From NCBI GenBank assembly GCA_020112395.1, contig JACCEK010000001.1, forward strand, positions 682,001-746,000: DNA of 64,000 bases, written 5' to 3'. The notes beneath the pieces were generated by a model, which saw only the letters and a list, made by a program, of their open reading frames with translations, was not told the origin of the DNA and did no database searches. Position numbers and translations under genes: made by a program. Of the stretch, positions 35,567 to 45,093 are shown piece after piece. Within the stretch, counting starts at the first letter, position 1. Each line of letters starts with the position of its first letter. The stretch is from Aerococcaceae bacterium DSM 111021 (GTDB lineage Bacteria; Bacillota; Bacilli; Lactobacillales; Aerococcaceae).

Positions 35567-36565
35567 TTACAATACTAATTCCGCTTCAACAATTTCTTGG
35601 AAGTATCGCTGCGTTGAATTTTCTTCAGTATTGTACGATATAATATCTAGAAGCATTGATAAAGCACTATTCCCTAATTTTTGAGCATGTATATCCATAA
35701 ATAATTCATGCTTCTCACGTGTTGTTTGGGATTCATAAGCTTTAAATGTGGCCATTGGAATCGGTTCTTTACCTGCTGTTTCCCATCCTGAACGTATCCC
35801 CCTAGCAACAAGTTGATCAGCGATAACCACACCATCTAGATTCGATAATTTCAGTAATTCTTTGACTAGTTCATAACCGACGTTTGATAAGAATTGAAAA
35901 TCATTAAATACTAAAGATGTATCTAATTTGATTTCATTCTCCTCAAGCGCTTTTCGATAACCTTCATATCTCAATTCAATAAAGTTTAATGTCTTGTCCC
36001 CACCAACAAAAGCAATTCTCTTACCACCTTGTTTAATAATTTCATCTGTCACTTTGTAGGCCATTAACTCATTGTCATTATCGACAGAATTTACAGGTTT
36101 CAACGAAGGTGTTCCAATAACTACAAATGGAAAGCTTATTTCTTTTAAAAATTCTATAATCTTATCATTGATTTTTGAATATAAAAATATAAGACCATCC
36201 ACTTGCTTACCAAAAACCATTGTCTTAATTCGGTCTAATCGTTCTTCTTCAGTATTACCCGAACTTAACAATAACGAATATTTTTGGTCATCTGCTACTT
36301 CATTCATACCACGTAAAACTGTTGGAAAGAATGGATTTTGATAGAATGTATCTGTATTATCTGGCAATACTAAGCCAATAATACGTGAGGTACTATTAAC
36401 AAGACTTCTTGCGTTCATATTTGGAAAATACTTTAATTCATCCATAATTGTTCTAACTTTTGTCTTTGTCTTTTCACTGATTGATGGGCTATTTGATATG
36501 ACCCTAGAAACAGTAGAGGGAGAAACTCCTGCTACTCTAGCAACATCCTTTATTGTTACTGACAT
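35567..36565 (-). CDS. LacI-family transcriptional regulator, probable maltodextrin/glycogen regulator
   Basis: A 332-residue repressor. The helix-turn-helix and hinge are at residues 1-60 (VTIKDVARVAGVSPSTVSRV, then FPNMNARSLV); the rest is a periplasmic-binding-protein-like effector domain. It is divergent from malQ-glgP, and operators of the LacI type lie in the shared 283-bp region, one (36597-36614) just upstream of its own start. The same 18-bp sequence, with one change, lies in the malX promoter 22 kb away. A MalR-like role is therefore likely. Confidence 0.9.
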   Translation of the reverse strand: MSVTIKDVARVAGVSPSTVSRVISNSPSISEKTKTKVRTIMDELKYFPNMNARSLVNSTSRIIGLVLPDNTDTFYQNPFFPTVLRGMNEVADDQKYSLLLSSGNTEEERLDRIKTMVFGKQVDGLIFLYSKINDKIIEFLKEISFPFVVIGTPSLKPVNSVDNDNELMAYKVTDEIIKQGGKRIAFVGGDKTLNFIELRYEGYRKALEENEIKLDTSLVFNDFQFLSNVGYELVKELLKLSNLDGVVIADQLVARGIRSGWETAGKEPIPMATFKAYESQTTREKHELFMDIHAQKLGNSALSMLLDIISYNTEENSTQRYFQEIVEAELVL

Positions 36566-36596
36566 TTATACACCTCAACTTTATAATTTGCCACTC

Positions 36597-36614
36597 TTTA
36601 CGCAAACGATTGCG
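36597..36614. promoter_or_regulatory. LacI-type operator between regulator and malQ
   Basis: On the minus strand this reads CGCAATCGTTTGCGTAAA, a near-palindrome. The sequence at 58693-58710 before malX is identical except for one base. It lies 32 bp upstream of the regulator start, so autoregulation is plausible. Confidence 0.7.
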
Positions 36615-36688
36615 TTTTTATTATTATACTAAAACATCGCCACTAAAGCAATTACAGAGTGTTGTTAAAATAATTAATCGCTTTCAAT

Positions 36689-36727
36689 GCGAAAACGTTT
36701 GTTTTTTTACTACTTCTCTTCTATAAT
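36689..36727 (+). promoter_or_regulatory. malQ promoter with overlapping operator
   Basis: -35 TTGTTT (36699-36704), 17-bp spacer, -10 TATAAT (36722-36727). The operator-like GCGAAAACGTTTGT at 36689-36702 overlaps the -35. A long 5' UTR follows, with an 11-bp stem between TTATGTAAAAA and TTTTTACATAA at about 36758-36805. Confidence 0.65.
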
Positions 36728-36848
36728 AGAATTGTATTAATCAAATATCCCTTCTCATTATGTAAAAAGTGCGTATTTACAACAGTATATCTTTTTTACA
36801 TAACGGGAAGGATGAGGTAATAACATTTATAGTAGGAGGTTACATTAT

Positions 36849-38456
36849 ATGACACGTACAAGCGGTGTATTGATGCACATTTCGTCATTACCAGGTCCTT
36901 TTGGTATTGGAACGTTCGGACAATCCGCTTATGACTTTGTAGATTTTCTTAAAGAAACCAAACAAACATATTGGCAAATTTTACCATTAACAACAACAAG
37001 TTACGGAGACTCTCCATATCAGTCCTTCTCAGCTTTTGCAGGGAATACATATTTTATAGATTATAAACTCTTAGAAGAGGATGGCCTATTAGATATAACA
37101 GATTATGAATCAGTTAATTTCGGAGACGACCTTGAAAAAGTTGATTACGCTTTAATTTATAAGGTTAAACGCCCTATTTTAGAAAAAGCTGTTGCTAATT
37201 TTATTCAACGCGGTGACTTCGATGATTACTACCGTTTCGAAGAAGCAAATCGTGAATGGCTCGTTGATTTCAGTGAATTCATGAGTATCAAAGAAAGCTT
37301 CGATGAAGAACCTTGGTATAATTGGGATGAAGCGAGTATTAATCGAGAACCTGAAACAATGAAGGAATATCGTGAGACACTCAGTGATCAAATTACTTAT
37401 CATAAAGTGACTCAATATTTATTCTTTAAACAATATAATCAATTAAAGAAATATGCGAATGACAATCATATTCAAATTGTTGGGGATATCCCTATCTACG
37501 TATCTAGAGATAGTGTAGAAATGTGGGCAACACCTCAATACTTCAAAATGAAGAACAAAGTAGAACCAACGCACGTTGCTGGAACACCGCCAGACAGCTT
37601 TTCAGATGACGGGCAATTCTGGGGGAATCCGATTTATGATTGGGAATATATGAAGGAAAATGGCTATGACTGGTGGATTTGGAGATTAAAAGAAAGCTTT
37701 AATCTATACGATGTTGTTCGTATTGACCATTTCCGTGGATTTGAATCTTTCTGGGAAGTTCCTTACGGATCAAAATCATCGGCAGCGGGTCAATGGACAA
37801 AAGGTCCTGGTTATGACTTATTCAAACATATTACTGATGCCCTTGGTGAATTAAATATTATCGCCGAAGACTTAGGTTTCATGACTCAAGAAGTTATTGA
37901 TATGCGTGATAAGACTGGTTATCCTGGTATGAAGATTTTACAATTTGGTTTCAATGGTTTCGAAGATAGTATCGAACTACCCCATAACTATATTCCAAAT
38001 ACTGCAGCCTATGTGGGAACACATGACAATATGACTGCTCGTGGATGGTACGAAGATACTACGAACCAAGCAATGAGAGACCAATTAGATTCTTACTTAA
38101 ACAGACGTCCTGGAGAAAAAATATCTGAAGCATTAAACCGTGGAATCGCTTCTTCTGTGAGTAATTTCGCCATTTACACAATGCAAGACTTACTCGATTT
38201 AGATAATAGTGCCCGAATGAATGAACCATCTACCATTGGGCATAACTGGCAATGGCGTATGTTAGACGGTGCGATTGATGAACCTCTTAAAGAGTCATTA
38301 ACTAAACTCACTGTCGAGTACTTCCGTGCACCTCAACAATATAACCCTGAGCAAACTGAAGAAAACACAGATGAATACGTTGAGTTGGAAGCATCAGATG
38401 CTAAAGGTGAGTATCACCCAGCACCAGAATTAGATGATGTGGAAACCGATATATAA
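36849..38456 (+). CDS. malQ: 4-alpha-glucanotransferase (amylomaltase)
   Basis: A 535-residue GH77 enzyme that disproportionates maltodextrins. It shows GTFGQSAYDFVDFL, QPLTTTSYGDSPYQ-type motifs, VVRIDHFRGFESFW (nucleophile), IIAEDLGFMT (acid/base) and GTHDNMTARGW. It is slightly longer than usual because of an acidic C-terminal tail of about 35 residues (EQTEENTDEYVELEASD) of unknown role. GTAGGAGG precedes the ATG. It is first in a malQ-glgP operon under the LacI-type operator, and supplies GlgP with longer chains. Confidence 0.96.
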   Translation: MTRTSGVLMHISSLPGPFGIGTFGQSAYDFVDFLKETKQTYWQILPLTTTSYGDSPYQSFSAFAGNTYFIDYKLLEEDGLLDITDYESVNFGDDLEKVDYALIYKVKRPILEKAVANFIQRGDFDDYYRFEEANREWLVDFSEFMSIKESFDEEPWYNWDEASINREPETMKEYRETLSDQITYHKVTQYLFFKQYNQLKKYANDNHIQIVGDIPIYVSRDSVEMWATPQYFKMKNKVEPTHVAGTPPDSFSDDGQFWGNPIYDWEYMKENGYDWWIWRLKESFNLYDVVRIDHFRGFESFWEVPYGSKSSAAGQWTKGPGYDLFKHITDALGELNIIAEDLGFMTQEVIDMRDKTGYPGMKILQFGFNGFEDSIELPHNYIPNTAAYVGTHDNMTARGWYEDTTNQAMRDQLDSYLNRRPGEKISEALNRGIASSVSNFAIYTMQDLLDLDNSARMNEPSTIGHNWQWRMLDGAIDEPLKESLTKLTVEYFRAPQQYNPEQTEENTDEYVELEASDAKGEYHPAPELDDVETDI

Positions 38457-38545
38457 GAGTTATTATTATCTATTTACTTTTATAATCAGTAATAAATAAA
38501 TGTAGTTCGTTACTTAAAATAGATCAACCCATAAAGGAGTTCAAA

Positions 38546-40834
38546 ATGAGTATTTTAGAAAATTATGTTTTAGATAACTTTGATAAGCCGATTCGTGAGT
38601 GTACGGATCAAGAGATGTATAAGGTGTTATTAGATCTTGTTCGTGACAAATCTCGTGAATTACCTACAAATGATGACAAAAAGAAGAAATTATACTACTT
38701 TAGTGCGGAATTCTTAATTGGTAAATTATTATCAAATAACTTATTAAACTTAGGTATTTATGATGAAGTCAATAATGAGCTGATTGCCAACGGTAAAAAT
38801 ATCATGGATATTGAGCAAGCAGAATCAGAGCCTTCATTAGGTAACGGCGGTTTAGGTCGTTTAGCTGCTTGTTTCGTAGATTCAATTACAACTTTAGGTA
38901 TCAATGGTGATGGAATTGGACTAAATTATCATTTTGGTTTATTTAAACAAGTATTTAAAGACAATCAACAAACTCAAACACCTGATCCTTGGATTACACA
39001 AGACTCATGGTTAATTAAAAACGAACGAACATATGAGGTTCCATTCAAAAACTTTACCCTATCATCTACTTTATATGATATTGATGTTTTAGGATACAAT
39101 AGCGATACACGTAACCGACTACGACTTTTCGACTTAGACACGGTTACAAGTGATATCATCGATGAAGGTACAATTCACTTTGACAAAACAAATATCAAAG
39201 AAAACTTAACGTTATTCTTATACCCAGACGATTCCGATCGCGAAGGTGAATTATTAAGAATCTTCCAACAATATTTCATGGTATCAAATGGTGCTCAATT
39301 AATTATTGACGAAGCTATTGAGCGTGGAAGTAACTTACACGACTTACCTGAGTATGCTGTTATCCAGATTAATGATACTCACCCTGCTTTCGTTATACCA
39401 GAAATGATTCGTCTTTTAACAAAACGTGGAATCGATTTCGACGAAGCAGTTCAAATTACTCAAACAATGACTGCTTTCACTAACCACACAATCTTAGCTG
39501 AAGCTTTAGAAAAATGGCCTGTAGATGAATTAGAACAAGTTATGCCAGACATCGTTAAGATTATCCGTGAATTAGACAGTCGTAAAAAGGCTGAATTCCC
39601 TAGTAATAATGCTGTAACGATTATCGATGAACATAACCGAGTTCATATGGCTCACATGGCTATTCATTACGGATACAGTATTAACGGAGTTGCTGCTTTA
39701 CATACAGATATCTTGAAAAATTCTGAATTAAAAGCTTTCTATGATATTTATCCTAATAAATTCATCAACATGACAAATGGTATTACATTCCGTCGTTGGA
39801 TTATGGATGCAAATAAAGAACTTGCTGACTTCATTGATGAACTTATTACTGATGAGTGGAGAACTTCAGCAAACCTTGAGCCATTATTAGATCACCAAGA
39901 TGACGAAAGTGTTATTACTAAATTACGTGCGATTAAATTTAATAACAAGCAACGTCTAAGTCATCGCTTAGAAACAATGCAAGGTGTTAAAATTAACGAA
40001 CATTCAATTATTGATGTTCATATCAAACGTATTCACGAGTACAAACGTCAACAAATGCTATTACTTTACATCATTCATAAATACAATGATATTAAGAATG
40101 GTAACATCCCTAAAACACCAATTACAATTCTATTTGGTGGTAAAGCTGCAGCTGCCTATACGATAGCTCGAGATATTATTCATGCGATTTTAACTATATC
40201 AGAGTTGATTGCCAACGATGAAGATGTTAACAAGCATTTCCAAGTTGTTATGGTAGAGAACTACAATGTAACGCATGCACAATACTTAATTCCAGCTACA
40301 GATATTTCTGAACAAATTTCACTAGCATCTAAAGAAGCAAGCGGAACTGGTAACATGAAATTCATGCTGAATGGTGCTTTAACATTATGTACATTAGATG
40401 GTGCCAACGTTGAGATTGCTGAGTTAGTTGGAGAAGAAAACATTTATATCTTCGGTAAACGTAGTGAAGAAATCGTGGACCTATACGCAAATAATGCATA
40501 CAATGCTCGTTCGTACTATGAACGTAAAACAATCAAACCATTGGTTGATTTCTTAATGGATCCTAAGATGATTGAATTAGGCAACCAGGGACGTCTATCT
40601 CGTCTACACTATGACATGATTAATAAAGATTACTTCATGGCGTTAATTGATTTAGAAGAGTTTATTGAGATTAAAGAGCGTATGTATGAAGATTATGAAG
40701 ATCATGATACGTGGACACGTAAGGCTTTACTTAACATTTCTAAAGCTGGTTTCTTCTCATCAGATAGAACAATCAATGAGTACAACCGTGACATTTGGCA
40801 TTTAGAGCAAAGCATCAAAAATATTCAAAACTAA
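38546..40834 (+). CDS. glgP: Glycogen/maltodextrin phosphorylase
   Basis: A 762-residue GT35 phosphorylase that releases glucose-1-phosphate from alpha-1,4-glucan ends. The pyridoxal phosphate lysine lies in EASGTGNMKFMLNGALTLCT; SLGNGGLGRLAACFVDS and HIKRIHEYKRQQ are also diagnostic. The length suits the shorter Lactobacillales type. It lies 89 bp downstream of malQ with its own AAAGGAG site. It works with MalQ and GH13 on imported maltodextrins and with glycogen made by GlgCDAB. Confidence 0.97.
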   Translation: MSILENYVLDNFDKPIRECTDQEMYKVLLDLVRDKSRELPTNDDKKKKLYYFSAEFLIGKLLSNNLLNLGIYDEVNNELIANGKNIMDIEQAESEPSLGNGGLGRLAACFVDSITTLGINGDGIGLNYHFGLFKQVFKDNQQTQTPDPWITQDSWLIKNERTYEVPFKNFTLSSTLYDIDVLGYNSDTRNRLRLFDLDTVTSDIIDEGTIHFDKTNIKENLTLFLYPDDSDREGELLRIFQQYFMVSNGAQLIIDEAIERGSNLHDLPEYAVIQINDTHPAFVIPEMIRLLTKRGIDFDEAVQITQTMTAFTNHTILAEALEKWPVDELEQVMPDIVKIIRELDSRKKAEFPSNNAVTIIDEHNRVHMAHMAIHYGYSINGVAALHTDILKNSELKAFYDIYPNKFINMTNGITFRRWIMDANKELADFIDELITDEWRTSANLEPLLDHQDDESVITKLRAIKFNNKQRLSHRLETMQGVKINEHSIIDVHIKRIHEYKRQQMLLLYIIHKYNDIKNGNIPKTPITILFGGKAAAAYTIARDIIHAILTISELIANDEDVNKHFQVVMVENYNVTHAQYLIPATDISEQISLASKEASGTGNMKFMLNGALTLCTLDGANVEIAELVGEENIYIFGKRSEEIVDLYANNAYNARSYYERKTIKPLVDFLMDPKMIELGNQGRLSRLHYDMINKDYFMALIDLEEFIEIKERMYEDYEDHDTWTRKALLNISKAGFFSSDRTINEYNRDIWHLEQSIKNIQN

Positions 40835-40843
40835 TTAACAAGT

Positions 40844-40881
40844 AAAAAAGCAATTCCCTTATAATTGGGAATTGCTTTTTT
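40844..40881. terminator. Bidirectional terminator between glgP and luxS
   Basis: A 15-bp perfect stem (40844-40858 with 40867-40881) with A and T runs on both sides, between convergent genes. Confidence 0.92.
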
Positions 40882-40885
40882 GATT

Positions 40886-41350
40886 TTAAATTACTTTTCG
40901 TTCGAATGGATCGATACTTATTCCATTCTGTAAAACTTGTTTAGCATATTCTTTTGCAGCAAATAATGAGTGATCCTTATAATTTCCACATTCAATTGCG
41001 GTTGTTGCTTCAATTACATCTGCTTCAATAACGATATTTAAAACATTCTTTAATCCTTCTGCAATTTCTTCCGGTGTATGATCGTTCCAAATCACCATGT
41101 AGAAACCTGTACGACAACCCATTGGAGAGATATCAATCAATCCTTCCAACTCATCACGCATATGAATTGCTAGAAAGTGCTCTAATGTGTGAACTGCACC
41201 GGTTGGTAGTGCATCTTGATTAGGTTGCAAGAATCGTAAATCATATTTTTCGATGACTGCACCCTTTTCATGTTCTTCTTTACCCGCTAACCTTACATAT
41301 GGTGCTTGTACTTTGTTGTGATCTAATGAAAAACTTTCTACTTTTGCCAT
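40886..41350 (-). CDS. luxS: S-ribosylhomocysteine lyase (AI-2 synthesis)
   Basis: A 154-residue LuxS. The metal site motif HTLEHFLAIHMRDEL and the catalytic Cys in PMGCRTGFYM are intact. It splits S-ribosylhomocysteine to homocysteine and the AI-2 precursor DPD in the activated methyl cycle. Neighbours are unrelated, and the usual partner pfs is not beside it. A GGAGG ribosome site precedes the ATG. Confidence 0.98.
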   Translation of the reverse strand: MAKVESFSLDHNKVQAPYVRLAGKEEHEKGAVIEKYDLRFLQPNQDALPTGAVHTLEHFLAIHMRDELEGLIDISPMGCRTGFYMVIWNDHTPEEIAEGLKNVLNIVIEADVIEATTAIECGNYKDHSLFAAKEYAKQVLQNGISIDPFERKVI

Positions 41351-41475
41351 AAATATATCCTCCTATTTTCATATTAAACTATTTACTCTTAAATACACTG
41401 AACAGTTTAACTTTGAATTCATTTAACATCTTAACATAGACTTGAATAAAGGTCATTTAGGAATCGTTCTAAATA

Positions 41476-41516
41476 ATAAAAACCAAGCAAACACCGGGGG
41501 AGATGTCTGCTTGGTT
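41476..41516 (-). terminator. Terminator of the uronate operon
   Basis: A 13-bp stem with one G-U pair on the minus strand (41481-41493 with 41504-41516), followed by TTTTTATT. Confidence 0.85.
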
Positions 41517-41541
41517 CGGAGATTTTGAATGTTTTAAGAAT

Positions 41542-43326
41542 TTATTTATCTTTCCAAAGTTTTGTATCCCATAGACCACAGAATGCGTCTACTGAACTTA
41601 CGCCTTGGAATTCAGATTCGCCAGCTAATTTCTTAACTAGCTCTTCCATTGTAACTAGCATTCCATCATATGTATTGATGTATGTTCCAACTTGTGGCAC
41701 ATCTGCTAAATCAAATGGATTTTGTACTGATACGTAAATAGTTGGGATTTCATGTACGTAGAACGGAATATCTGGAGTACCTTTCGATGCTGGCCAGATA
41801 GTACGTTGAATCGTACCACCACTGTTAACGTCACCAACGTTAATGATTAAGTCATAGTTGTCAGTTAAGTTAGAGATTGGTTGTTTTTGTGCATAAACGT
41901 TAGCAATTGCTGCTCCACGCTCTTCTTCTGGTAATTTCATGATTTTCTCTTCTGTAGATTCCCAGATAGAAACTTCATGTCCGCGTGCTTCTAATAGACT
42001 CTTCAAGTGGTCATGAGCTTTAGGTTTATTACCTGCAATCATGGCACCGAATCCACCTTTAATACCAGATACTGGTACTAATAAGATACGTTTGTAACGC
42101 TCAGGTGTAATTGGGAAGATATCTTTTTGCTTATCTTTAACTAATGTAATTGCTTTATCAGCAACTTCACGTACAACAGCCTTGTTTTCTTCAGTTCCAA
42201 TTCTTGATAAAGCTTCTTCTTTTGGTAACATAATCTCTTCACGTGGAGTATTATGTAAGCCAATTTTCGCTTTTAATCCTAATGTACGACGAATTGCATC
42301 GTGTAGACGTTCTTCAGTCAATATACCGTTTTCTAGTCCTTCTTTCATCCATTGGAAGTCTTCCACTGGATCATTGAAGAATAAGAAGATATCACACCCT
42401 GCTTCAATAGCAGTTGGTAACATTTCACGACGTGGTAATGCCGCAGTCATAGCAACCATGTGAGATGCATCCGTTACGATAATTCCGTTGAATCCAATTT
42501 TACCACGTAATAATTCATCTAATAATGTTTTGTTTAAAGATGCTGGTAAGAAATCATCTTCATCACGTTCAGGATGTAATGCTTTTTCGTATTCTGGTAA
42601 ATGGATGTGTCCAGCCATGATTCCTGGTAATCCGGCTTCTGTTAATTCACCGTAAATACGACCGAATGTTTCATCCCATTCTTCCACTGTCATTGGGTTT
42701 GATGCGTATGATAAGTGATGATCACGCTCATCGATACCGTCTCCAGGGAAGTGTTTTGCAAATGGCATAATATTATGTTCCATAATACCACGCATGTATT
42801 CTTTAGATAATTCAATCGTTTGGTCAACATCATCACCCCAAGTACGGTTAGCAATGATTGGGTTACGCCAGTTACGAGTTAAATCAATAATTGGAGCAAA
42901 TGATGCGTTACATCCAACAGCTGAAGCTTCTTCACCTGAAATACGACCTAATTCATAAGCATATTTTGGATCATTAGTTGCAGCAACTTTTACCTCATCA
43001 CCAACTTTAGTTCCGTCAGTAACAGCTCCGTCACCACCAGCTTCTGTGTTAGCAGCGATAATTAATGGAATCTTACTTTTTGTTTGAAGTATCTTGTTTT
43101 GATCATACACTTCACTTGCAGTACCTTTATTATAACGCACTGCTGCGATATGATATTCATCCATTACCCCAGTTAAGTATTCCTCAGTACGATCAGCACC
43201 CATGTTTACGAATAATTGTCCAATTTTCTCATCTAAAGTCATATTAGATAATGTATCTTCAACCCAATTGATCGCTTCTTGATCTAAGTTATAAGGTTTT
43301 TTTGTTAAGTCTACTAAATTAGTCAT
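41542..43326 (-). CDS. GH3 family glycosidase, cytoplasmic, in uronate operon
   Basis: A 594-residue GH3 enzyme without a signal peptide. The NagZ-like barrel shows KHFPGDGIDERDHH (the usual KHFPGHG has Asp in place of His, with the D-H dyad following) and the nucleophile region IIVTDASHM. A C-terminal alpha/beta sandwich (from about residue 390, KAITLVKDKQ onward) makes it a two-domain type like beta-N-acetylhexosaminidases or phosphorylases. Its place at the end of a glucuronate operon suggests it cleaves an imported oligosaccharide containing uronic acid and hexosamine, such as from host glycosaminoglycans. That substrate is inference. Confidence 0.85.
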   Translation of the reverse strand: MTNLVDLTKKPYNLDQEAINWVEDTLSNMTLDEKIGQLFVNMGADRTEEYLTGVMDEYHIAAVRYNKGTASEVYDQNKILQTKSKIPLIIAANTEAGGDGAVTDGTKVGDEVKVAATNDPKYAYELGRISGEEASAVGCNASFAPIIDLTRNWRNPIIANRTWGDDVDQTIELSKEYMRGIMEHNIMPFAKHFPGDGIDERDHHLSYASNPMTVEEWDETFGRIYGELTEAGLPGIMAGHIHLPEYEKALHPERDEDDFLPASLNKTLLDELLRGKIGFNGIIVTDASHMVAMTAALPRREMLPTAIEAGCDIFLFFNDPVEDFQWMKEGLENGILTEERLHDAIRRTLGLKAKIGLHNTPREEIMLPKEEALSRIGTEENKAVVREVADKAITLVKDKQKDIFPITPERYKRILLVPVSGIKGGFGAMIAGNKPKAHDHLKSLLEARGHEVSIWESTEEKIMKLPEEERGAAIANVYAQKQPISNLTDNYDLIINVGDVNSGGTIQRTIWPASKGTPDIPFYVHEIPTIYVSVQNPFDLADVPQVGTYINTYDGMLVTMEELVKKLAGESEFQGVSSVDAFCGLWDTKLWKDK

Positions 43327-43344
43327 TCTTAATTTTCTCCTTCT

Positions 43345-44139
43345 TTATTTATCCAAGTTTGTCCAGAATGCTTTATTGAATGCTTCTTGATCTTCTTCAG
43401 CGAACTGTCCAGCAACAAATTGCTCTGCAGTTTCAGTGCGAATTTTGTCCCATGATGCTTTTTCATCACCAACAATAATTGGGAAGAATGCAGTATTGTT
43501 TAACTCAGCTGCCTCTAAGTCTCCTGGTGAGTCACCAATCATTACGATGTTAGTTGGGCTATTACCCTCTTTAATGAAACCTGCAATCACATCCGCTTTC
43601 TTACCACGGTCTTGACAATATAAATCATCAACATATTCCATTAAACCATGACGAGTCCACTCATCTTCTACAGCCTCACGGTTCGCTGAACTTACAACGT
43701 ACACAGTACCGAGTTCTTTTAATTTCTCAAGTCCTTCGAGTGCACCATCAAAAGCTTCATCATGCCCTTCAGCTTCTTTTACTTGCTTGTTTACTTCATT
43801 CGACCATTCTAAAGCTAATTTAAGATCTTCAGAATCATTTTTAGCAATTTCTTCTGCTAAAGAATCGTTAGATAATGAACTAGTTTCATTAACCCATTTT
43901 GTTAAGCTATCAATACCTTGATAACCAACTGATTCTAATCCCATAACTAATCCAACGAATCGGTTTACACCACGGGTTCTAGAATATAAGTTAATATTCT
44001 CCCAATTTTTTTGGAATGTTTCTTTATCTTTTACTTCGTATTTGTCAGCAGCTATAGGACCAAAGAACAACTCATGCTTATATGTCATTGTATCCATTGC
44101 ACAACCGTCTGAGTCAACACAAAAAATATATTTGCTCAT
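43345..44139 (-). CDS. HAD-superfamily phosphatase in uronate operon
   Basis: A 264-residue HAD hydrolase. Motif I is CVDSDGCAMDTM (nucleophile Asp and the +2 Asp), motif II is VVSSANREAVEDE, and motif IV is VMIGDSPGDLEAAELN. A helical cap occupies about 40-150. It is close to phosphoglycolate-phosphatase-like sugar phosphatases; the substrate is unknown. It lies between uxuB and the GH3 gene on the same strand. A hairpin with a U-run at 44183-44207 upstream may lower its expression relative to the uxu genes. GAGGAG precedes the ATG. Confidence 0.82.
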   Translation of the reverse strand: MSKYIFCVDSDGCAMDTMTYKHELFFGPIAADKYEVKDKETFQKNWENINLYSRTRGVNRFVGLVMGLESVGYQGIDSLTKWVNETSSLSNDSLAEEIAKNDSEDLKLALEWSNEVNKQVKEAEGHDEAFDGALEGLEKLKELGTVYVVSSANREAVEDEWTRHGLMEYVDDLYCQDRGKKADVIAGFIKEGNSPTNIVMIGDSPGDLEAAELNNTAFFPIIVGDEKASWDKIRTETAEQFVAGQFAEEDQEAFNKAFWTNLDK

Positions 44140-44174
44140 TTAAAAAACTCCTCACTAATAGTAATAGTACGCTC

Positions 44175-44207
44175 AAAAATAACATAAGAGGCTTTAAACC
44201 TCTTATG
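44175..44207 (-). terminator. Intra-operon hairpin between uxuB and HAD gene
   Basis: A perfect 9-bp stem (44183-44191 with 44199-44207) is followed on the minus strand by TTATTTTTG. It could act as a partial terminator or stabilise the upstream mRNA. Confidence 0.55.
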
Positions 44208-44220
44208 AATTTAGTTAGAA

Positions 44221-45063
44221 TTAAACACCCGAGTAAGCGTTGAATCCACCATCGATTGGTAAAACAACACCGTTAACAAAACTTGACATTTCTTCTGATG
44301 CTAAGAAGAATGTACCACCAACTAATTCGCTTGCTTCACCGAAACGCCCCATTGGAGTATTGTTAATGATTTTTTGTCCACGAGGTTTTAATGTTTCGTG
44401 ATCTTCTTCGAACATTAAATCAACGTTTTGATGTGTTACTAAGAATCCTGGTGCAATTGCATTACAACGGATTCCAACGTGTGAAAAGTGAACTGCTAAC
44501 CATTGAGTAAAGTTTGCGATAGCAGCTTTTGCTCCAGAGTATGCAGGAATTTTTGTTAATGGTGTAAATGCGTTCATACTTGCGATGTTGATGATGTTCG
44601 CACCTTCACGTCCAACCATATCTTGTGCAAAAACTTGAGTTGGTAATAAAGTACCTAAATAGTTTAAGTTGAATACAAATTCAATTCCACCAGTATCTAA
44701 GTCAAAGAATGATTTAGTATCTTCTGGTAAGTCTGTTTCGTGGAATTCGTTATCAGTTGTTGCTTTAGGACTATTTCCTCCAGCACCATTTACTAAAATA
44801 TCAGTTTTACCTAAGTCAGCGTTAACTTGCTCACGAACGCCTTCTAAAGCTTCTTTATCTAATACGTTAGCTTTATATGCTTTAGCAACGCCACCAGCTT
44901 CAGTGATTTCGTCAGCATATGCTTGTGCTGCATCTAAGTTTAAGTCTAATAAAGCAACTTTTGCTCCAGCTTTAGCGAATTCTTTTGCTAACTCAGCACA
45001 GATAACTCCACCTGCACCAGTAACTACTACAACTTTATCAGTAAAATTAATTTCCATTGCCAT
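44221..45063 (-). CDS. uxuB: D-mannonate oxidoreductase (fructuronate reductase), SDR family
   Basis: A 280-residue short-chain dehydrogenase with the Rossmann motif VVVTGAGGVICAEL (GxxxGxG-like variant), NGAGG, and the active Ser-Tyr-Lys set (NIASM, then PAYSGAKAA). SDR enzymes of this kind, in place of the longer proteobacterial UxuB, sit beside uxuA in many Firmicutes and interconvert fructuronate and mannonate with NADH. The context with uxuA and uxaC supports this. AAAGGAG lies 10 nt before the ATG. Confidence 0.9.
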   Translation of the reverse strand: MAMEINFTDKVVVVTGAGGVICAELAKEFAKAGAKVALLDLNLDAAQAYADEITEAGGVAKAYKANVLDKEALEGVREQVNADLGKTDILVNGAGGNSPKATTDNEFHETDLPEDTKSFFDLDTGGIEFVFNLNYLGTLLPTQVFAQDMVGREGANIINIASMNAFTPLTKIPAYSGAKAAIANFTQWLAVHFSHVGIRCNAIAPGFLVTHQNVDLMFEEDHETLKPRGQKIINNTPMGRFGEASELVGGTFFLASEEMSSFVNGVVLPIDGGFNAYSGV

Positions 45064-45093
45064 TTTTAAAAATCTCCTTTTGAATTGAATGTA

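Noticed and set aside
41542-43326. Calling the GH3 enzyme NagZ
   Set aside because: It has a second C-terminal domain, a changed KHFPGDG motif and a uronate operon context, so a recycling role is not supported.
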